This document shows positions 5,016-7,239 of a DNA stretch of 7,239 bases, one piece after another. Numbering within the stretch: the first letter of the stretch is position 1; each line of letters begins with the position of its first letter. This DNA is from Candidatus Tayloriibacteriota bacterium (GTDB taxonomy: Bacteria > Patescibacteriota > Minisyncoccia > Phycocordibacterales > JARIHA01): positions 1 to 7,239 of the forward strand of contig JARIHA010000006.1 of NCBI GenBank assembly GCA_029288475.1, in the 5' to 3' direction. The position numbers and the translations under genes are program-made. The notes under the pieces are model-generated. The model saw nothing but the letters and a program-made list of their open reading frames with translations, made no database searches and was not told where the DNA came from.

Positions 5016-5387
5016 ATGATTCAGCCACGTTCAATTGTTAAAATTGCGGACAATACCGGAGCAAAGATCGGAAGAATTTTCAAAGTGCTCGGAAGCGCAA
5101 AGAAGCGATATGCTCAAATTGGCGAAATCGTAGTGCTTTCAGTGCAGAAGGCAGAACCACGAAAAGCAATCAAGAAGAAGGATGTTCTTCATGCTGTAGT
5201 GGTTCGACAGAAGAATGCATTCCGACGAAAGGATGGATCATATATTCGTTTCGATGAAAATGCAGTGGTTATCCTTGAAAAAGGAAAGACTGATCCAATT
5301 GCAGGACGCGTATTCGGACCAATTCCTCGAGAAATTGCTGATATGGGTTATCAGAAAATCGCTTCTCTTGCGCCTGAAATTGTATAA
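5016..5387 (+). CDS. rplN: 50S ribosomal protein L14 (uL14)
   Basis: L14 lies at the intersubunit face of the 50S subunit (bridge B8) and is the binding site of the silencing factor RsfS in other bacteria. The product is 123 residues, as in E. coli. It starts MIQPRSIVKIADNTGAK. It keeps KVLGSAKKRYAQIGEIVVLSVQKAEP (23-48), VVVRQKNAFRRKDGSYIRFDENAVVIL (61-87) and the end RVFGPIPREIADMGYQKIASLAPEIV. The cysteine usual in the MCIKVLGG segment is absent (GRIFKVLGS here). The gene follows rpsQ directly, so the S10 and spc halves appear to be transcribed together. rplX follows after 15 nt. Confidence 0.98.
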   Translation: MIQPRSIVKIADNTGAKIGRIFKVLGSAKKRYAQIGEIVVLSVQKAEPRKAIKKKDVLHAVVVRQKNAFRRKDGSYIRFDENAVVILEKGKTDPIAGRVFGPIPREIADMGYQKIASLAPEIV

Positions 5388-5402
5388 ATAAATCTCAACT
5401 AT

Positions 5403-5618
5403 ATGAAAATCAAACGAGACGACAATATAATAGTTATAGCCGGTAAGGATAAAGGTAAGAAAGGTAAGGTTCTTAAGGCTATGCCAAAAGACGATATGGT
5501 TATCGTTGAAGGTGTAAACATGAAGAAGCGACACACTAAGGCCCGAACAGGAGGTAAGAAAGGCGAAATCGTCGAGAAGGCCCATCCTATCCATGTTTCT
5601 AATGTGAGGGTTGCTTAA
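5403..5618 (+). CDS. rplX: 50S ribosomal protein L24 (uL24), short form
   Basis: L24 starts 50S assembly by binding the 5' end of 23S rRNA. The product is 71 residues, against about 100-104 in many bacteria. A KOW motif lies at the N-terminus (RDDNIIVIAGKDKGKKGKVL, 5-24). VIVEGVNMKKRHTK (33-46) and EIVEKAHPIHVSNVRV (55-70) follow. The C-terminal part found in longer L24 proteins is missing, but the remaining sequence is intact and ends cleanly in TAA, so this is a short natural form rather than a broken gene. rplE starts 18 nt later. Confidence 0.96.
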   Translation: MKIKRDDNIIVIAGKDKGKKGKVLKAMPKDDMVIVEGVNMKKRHTKARTGGKKGEIVEKAHPIHVSNVRVA

Positions 5619-5636
5619 TGTTCTAACAGTAAACAT

Positions 5637-6200
5637 ATGAATGGAATTAAAGAAAAACAGAAGAAAACATTTGAATCCCTAAAGGACTCATTAAAGATCA
5701 GCAATGTAATGCAGGTACCAAAGCTTGTGAAGGTGGTTGTTTCTGCTGGTATCGGTTCAATCAAAGACAAGAAGAAGATTGAACTCGTTGCCAACAGACT
5801 AAATACGATCACTGGTCAGAAGGTGGTAGCCAAGGGGGCAAAGAAATCAATTGCTGCTTTCAAGGTTCGACAGGGAGATCCTGTTGGATATCAGGTGACT
5901 CTTCGAGGCGAGAGAATGATAGGCTTCCTTGATAAGCTCATCAACATTGGATTTCCTCGAACTCGAGATTTCCGAGGTATTTCAAAGCAGGGAATTGATG
6001 ATATCGGCAATATGACCATGGGTATCAAGGAGCATACGATTTTCCCTGAAACGGGAGATGAAGAGCTCAAGGACGTGTTCGGCCTCGCTGTTACTGTAGT
6101 TACTACAGCAAAGAACAAGAAGGACGCTGCTATCTTCTTTGAGTACCTAGGCTTTCCTTTCAGCAAAGTAGAGGTAGAGAGGAAGAGAGGCAAGAAATAA
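5637..6200 (+). CDS. rplE: 50S ribosomal protein L5 (uL5)
   Basis: L5 binds 5S rRNA, forms the B1b bridge with the small-subunit head and contacts P-site tRNA. The product is 187 residues (E. coli 179). Signature segments are NVMQVPKLVKVVVSAGIG (23-40), ITGQKVVAKGAKKSIAAFKVRQGDPVGYQVTLRGERM (58-94), LINIGFPRTRDFRGIS (101-116) and MGIKEHTIFPE (128-138). The tail ends LGFPFSKVEVERKRGKK; the last nine or so residues go beyond the usual FPF+ end. rplX lies 18 nt upstream. Instead of being followed directly by rpsN, the gene ends 9 nt before the -35 box of a promoter. Confidence 0.98.
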   Translation: MNGIKEKQKKTFESLKDSLKISNVMQVPKLVKVVVSAGIGSIKDKKKIELVANRLNTITGQKVVAKGAKKSIAAFKVRQGDPVGYQVTLRGERMIGFLDKLINIGFPRTRDFRGISKQGIDDIGNMTMGIKEHTIFPETGDEELKDVFGLAVTVVTTAKNKKDAAIFFEYLGFPFSKVEVERKRGKK

Positions 6201-6209
6201 GGCGTTTAT

Positions 6210-6238
6210 TTGACATTGAGCGGTGGGGTTGCTAGTAT
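6210..6238 (+). promoter_or_regulatory. Sigma70-type promoter (extended -10) driving rpsN-rpsH-rplF
   Basis: A perfect -35, TTGACA (6210-6215), a 17-bp spacer and TAGTAT (6233-6238) are preceded by the extended -10 triplet TGC. The TGCTAGTATA string is identical to that of the promoter before rpsS. The predicted start is near 6245, leaving a leader of about 52 nt. Such a promoter between rplE and rpsN is not part of the classic spc layout. Confidence 0.85.
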
Positions 6239-6244
6239 AACAAC

Positions 6245-6296
6245 CACGCTCGATAAGAGCTTAATTTTTATTTAATTTGTTTTTATTTGTCCAAAA
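6245..6296 (+). promoter_or_regulatory. Predicted 5' leader of the rpsN transcript with a 5'-end hairpin
   Basis: GCTC (6248-6251) pairs with GAGC (6257-6260) around GATAA, just after the predicted transcription start. A very T-rich stretch (6261-6290) follows, up to the rpsN ATG. No Shine-Dalgarno sequence is present. The hairpin followed by a T-rich run also resembles a weak attenuator, but the stem is only four pairs. The same GCTC/GAGC hairpin occupies the same place in the rpsS leader. Confidence 0.45.
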
Positions 6297-6482
6297 ATGG
6301 CGAAAACATCAGTAATTGCAAGATCACAGAAAAAACCTAAGTATGCGTCCCGTGTGGTACGCCGCTGTTTTCGATGCGGACGAAAGAGAGGATACATGAG
6401 AGATTTTGATCTCTGCCGTATTTGCTTCAGAGAATTCGCGAACGAGGGTATGATTACTGGAATTAAAAAATCATCATGGTAG
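6297..6482 (+). CDS. rpsN: 30S ribosomal protein S14, zinc-binding type (uS14)
   Basis: S14 helps assemble the 30S head. This is the short, 61-residue, zinc-binding form, with four cysteines in two pairs: C24-x-x-C27 and C40-x-x-C43. The zinc-free form in E. coli is about 100 residues and lacks these cysteines. The end, RICFREFANEGMITGIKKSSW, is typical of the short form, with the final -KSSW or -KASW motif. The stop TAG lies inside the start of rpsH (7-nt overlap), which suggests coupled translation. It is the first gene after the internal promoter at 6210-6238. Confidence 0.98.
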   Translation: MAKTSVIARSQKKPKYASRVVRRCFRCGRKRGYMRDFDLCRICFREFANEGMITGIKKSSW

Positions 6483-6868
6483 TAGATCCAATCGGAAATT
6501 ACATTTCAAATATCAAGAATGCTGCTAACGCAGGAAAGGAAACAGTCATCGTTCCTTATTCAAACTTGAAGAACGCCATCACTGATCTTCTTGAAAGAGA
6601 AGGATATGTAATGAATTTGACCAAGAAGGGTAAAAAAGGCTCTAAGACTGTTGAGGTAAAGATCATTTATCAGAATGACATTCCAAACATTCACGGAGTA
6701 GAAAGAATTTCACGCCCATCAAAACGAGTTTATCAGGGGTCTACACATTTGGCACCGGTAAAAAACGGAAAGGGTCAGCTCGTCATTACTACTTCTAAGG
6801 GAGTACTTACTGATAAGGATGCCCGAAAGGAGAAGGTAGGAGGAGAAATATTGTTTAAAATTTGGTAA
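6476..6868 (+). CDS. rpsH: 30S ribosomal protein S8 (uS8)
   Basis: S8 is a primary 16S rRNA binder of the central domain. In E. coli it also represses the spc operon by binding mRNA near the start of rplE. The product is 130 residues, the same as E. coli. DPIGNYISNIKNA (4-16), VPYSNLKNAITDLLEREGYV (26-45), ERISRPSKRVY (76-86) and the C-terminal signature TTSKGVLTDKDARKEKVGGEILFKIW (105-130) fit the family. The start at 6476 overlaps the end of rpsN by 7 nt and is supported by the family N-terminus (M-x-x-DPI). rplF starts 10 nt after the stop. Confidence 0.97.
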   Translation: MVVDPIGNYISNIKNAANAGKETVIVPYSNLKNAITDLLEREGYVMNLTKKGKKGSKTVEVKIIYQNDIPNIHGVERISRPSKRVYQGSTHLAPVKNGKGQLVITTSKGVLTDKDARKEKVGGEILFKIW

Positions 6869-6878
6869 TTATTTTTAT

Positions 6879-7239
6879 ATGTCTAGAATTGGAAAACAAC
6901 AGATCAATATCCCTGAAAAGACCGAAGTCAAAATCGCCGGAACGGTTGTTTCAGTGAAGGGTCCTCTCGGAGAAACTTCTCGAGACTTTAAGCCTGAAAT
7001 TGAAATCAAGGTTGTTGATGGTAAGGTGATCCTTACTCCAAAAAGAAATGATTTGGAAACAAACGCTCTCTGGGGAACTTACGCTTCTCATGTTTACAAT
7101 ATGATTGAAGGGGTAAATAAGCTCTATCAAAAGAAGCTTATCGTTGAAGGTATTGGTTTCAAGGCAGACGTAAAGGGAGAAAATCTTGCTATGAGCCTTG
7201 GATATTCTCATCCAGTGAGCCTCGTGATTCCTAAAGGAG
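6879..7239 (+). CDS. rplF: 50S ribosomal protein L6 (uL6), 3' truncated by window end
   Basis: The frame from the ATG at 6879 stays open to the window edge and gives 120 residues of about 180 expected. MSRIGKQQINIPEKTEV matches the L6 N-terminus (MSRIGKKPIxIPxGVxV). VSVKGPLGETSRDF (24-37), the MIEGVNKLYQKKLIVEGIGFKADVKG segment (75-100) and LAMSLGYSHPVSLVIPKG (103-120) complete the first domain and begin the second. L6 lies near the sarcin-ricin loop and the factor-binding site of the 50S subunit. The usual ALHG motif reads ALWG here. It follows rpsH in the normal spc order; rplR would be expected next outside the window. Confidence 0.96.
   Translation, partial: MSRIGKQQINIPEKTEVKIAGTVVSVKGPLGETSRDFKPEIEIKVVDGKVILTPKRNDLETNALWGTYASHVYNMIEGVNKLYQKKLIVEGIGFKADVKGENLAMSLGYSHPVSLVIPKG

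Noticed and set aside
5065..5075. AGATCGGAAGA matches the start of a common sequencing adapter.
   Set aside because: It lies in the middle of intact rplN, coding for conserved-frame residues, so the match is chance.
5618..5626. Two-codon ORF (ATG TTC TAA) overlapping the rplX stop.
   Set aside because: Too short to support as a gene; likely chance in an A/T-rich spacer.

Overview
This window is a stretch of the main ribosomal-protein gene cluster (S10 operon running directly into the spc operon), all on the + strand: rplD (5' truncated)-rplW-rplB-[1 kb insertion]-rpsS-rplV-rpsC-rplP-rpmC-rpsQ-rplN-rplX-rplE-rpsN-rpsH-rplF (3' truncated). Gene order is standard bacterial. Several traits suggest a Candidate Phyla Radiation (Patescibacteria) genome, most likely Parcubacteria-like: very short A/T-rich spacers, no Shine-Dalgarno sequence before any start, lysine-rich tails on several ribosomal proteins, a four-cysteine zinc-type uS14, and an intrusive small membrane-anchored protein of a style common in those genomes. 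That placement is inference. No in-frame TGA is seen, so the standard code fits.

Region 1 (1-1602) encodes the end of L4, then L23 and L2, in a tight run. Region 2 (1603-2618) is the unusual part. The rplB-rpsS junction, normally tight, is opened by about 1 kb. This holds a 123-nt nested inverted repeat with a bidirectional terminator-type hairpin, a 235-residue protein with one N-terminal membrane segment that resembles a prepilin leader without its Glu5, and a strong sigma70-type promoter with a short structured leader that restarts transcription at rpsS. Region 3 (2619-6200) encodes S19, L22, S3, L16, L29, S17, L14, L24 and L5 with gaps of 1 to 18 nt. There is no break between the S10-type and spc-type halves. 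Region 4 (6201-7239) starts with a second promoter almost identical in design to the first, followed by rpsN and rpsH (overlapping by 7 nt) and the first 120 codons of rplF.

The ribosomal genes act together in ribosome assembly. L4, L22 and L23 line or surround the peptide exit tunnel. L2 and L16 support the peptidyl-transferase centre. S3, S14 and S19 form the head of the small subunit. S8 and S17 are primary 16S binders, and L5, L6 and L14 complete 50S functional sites. The main points for a second look are the insertion module with its nested inverted repeat, the matched promoter plus 5'-hairpin pair, the absence of Shine-Dalgarno sequences (with a recurring TAYACTNCM 9-mer directly before three starts), and heavy use of the arginine codon CGA in ribosomal genes but not in the inserted gene. 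I see no defence, CRISPR or transposase system in this window.
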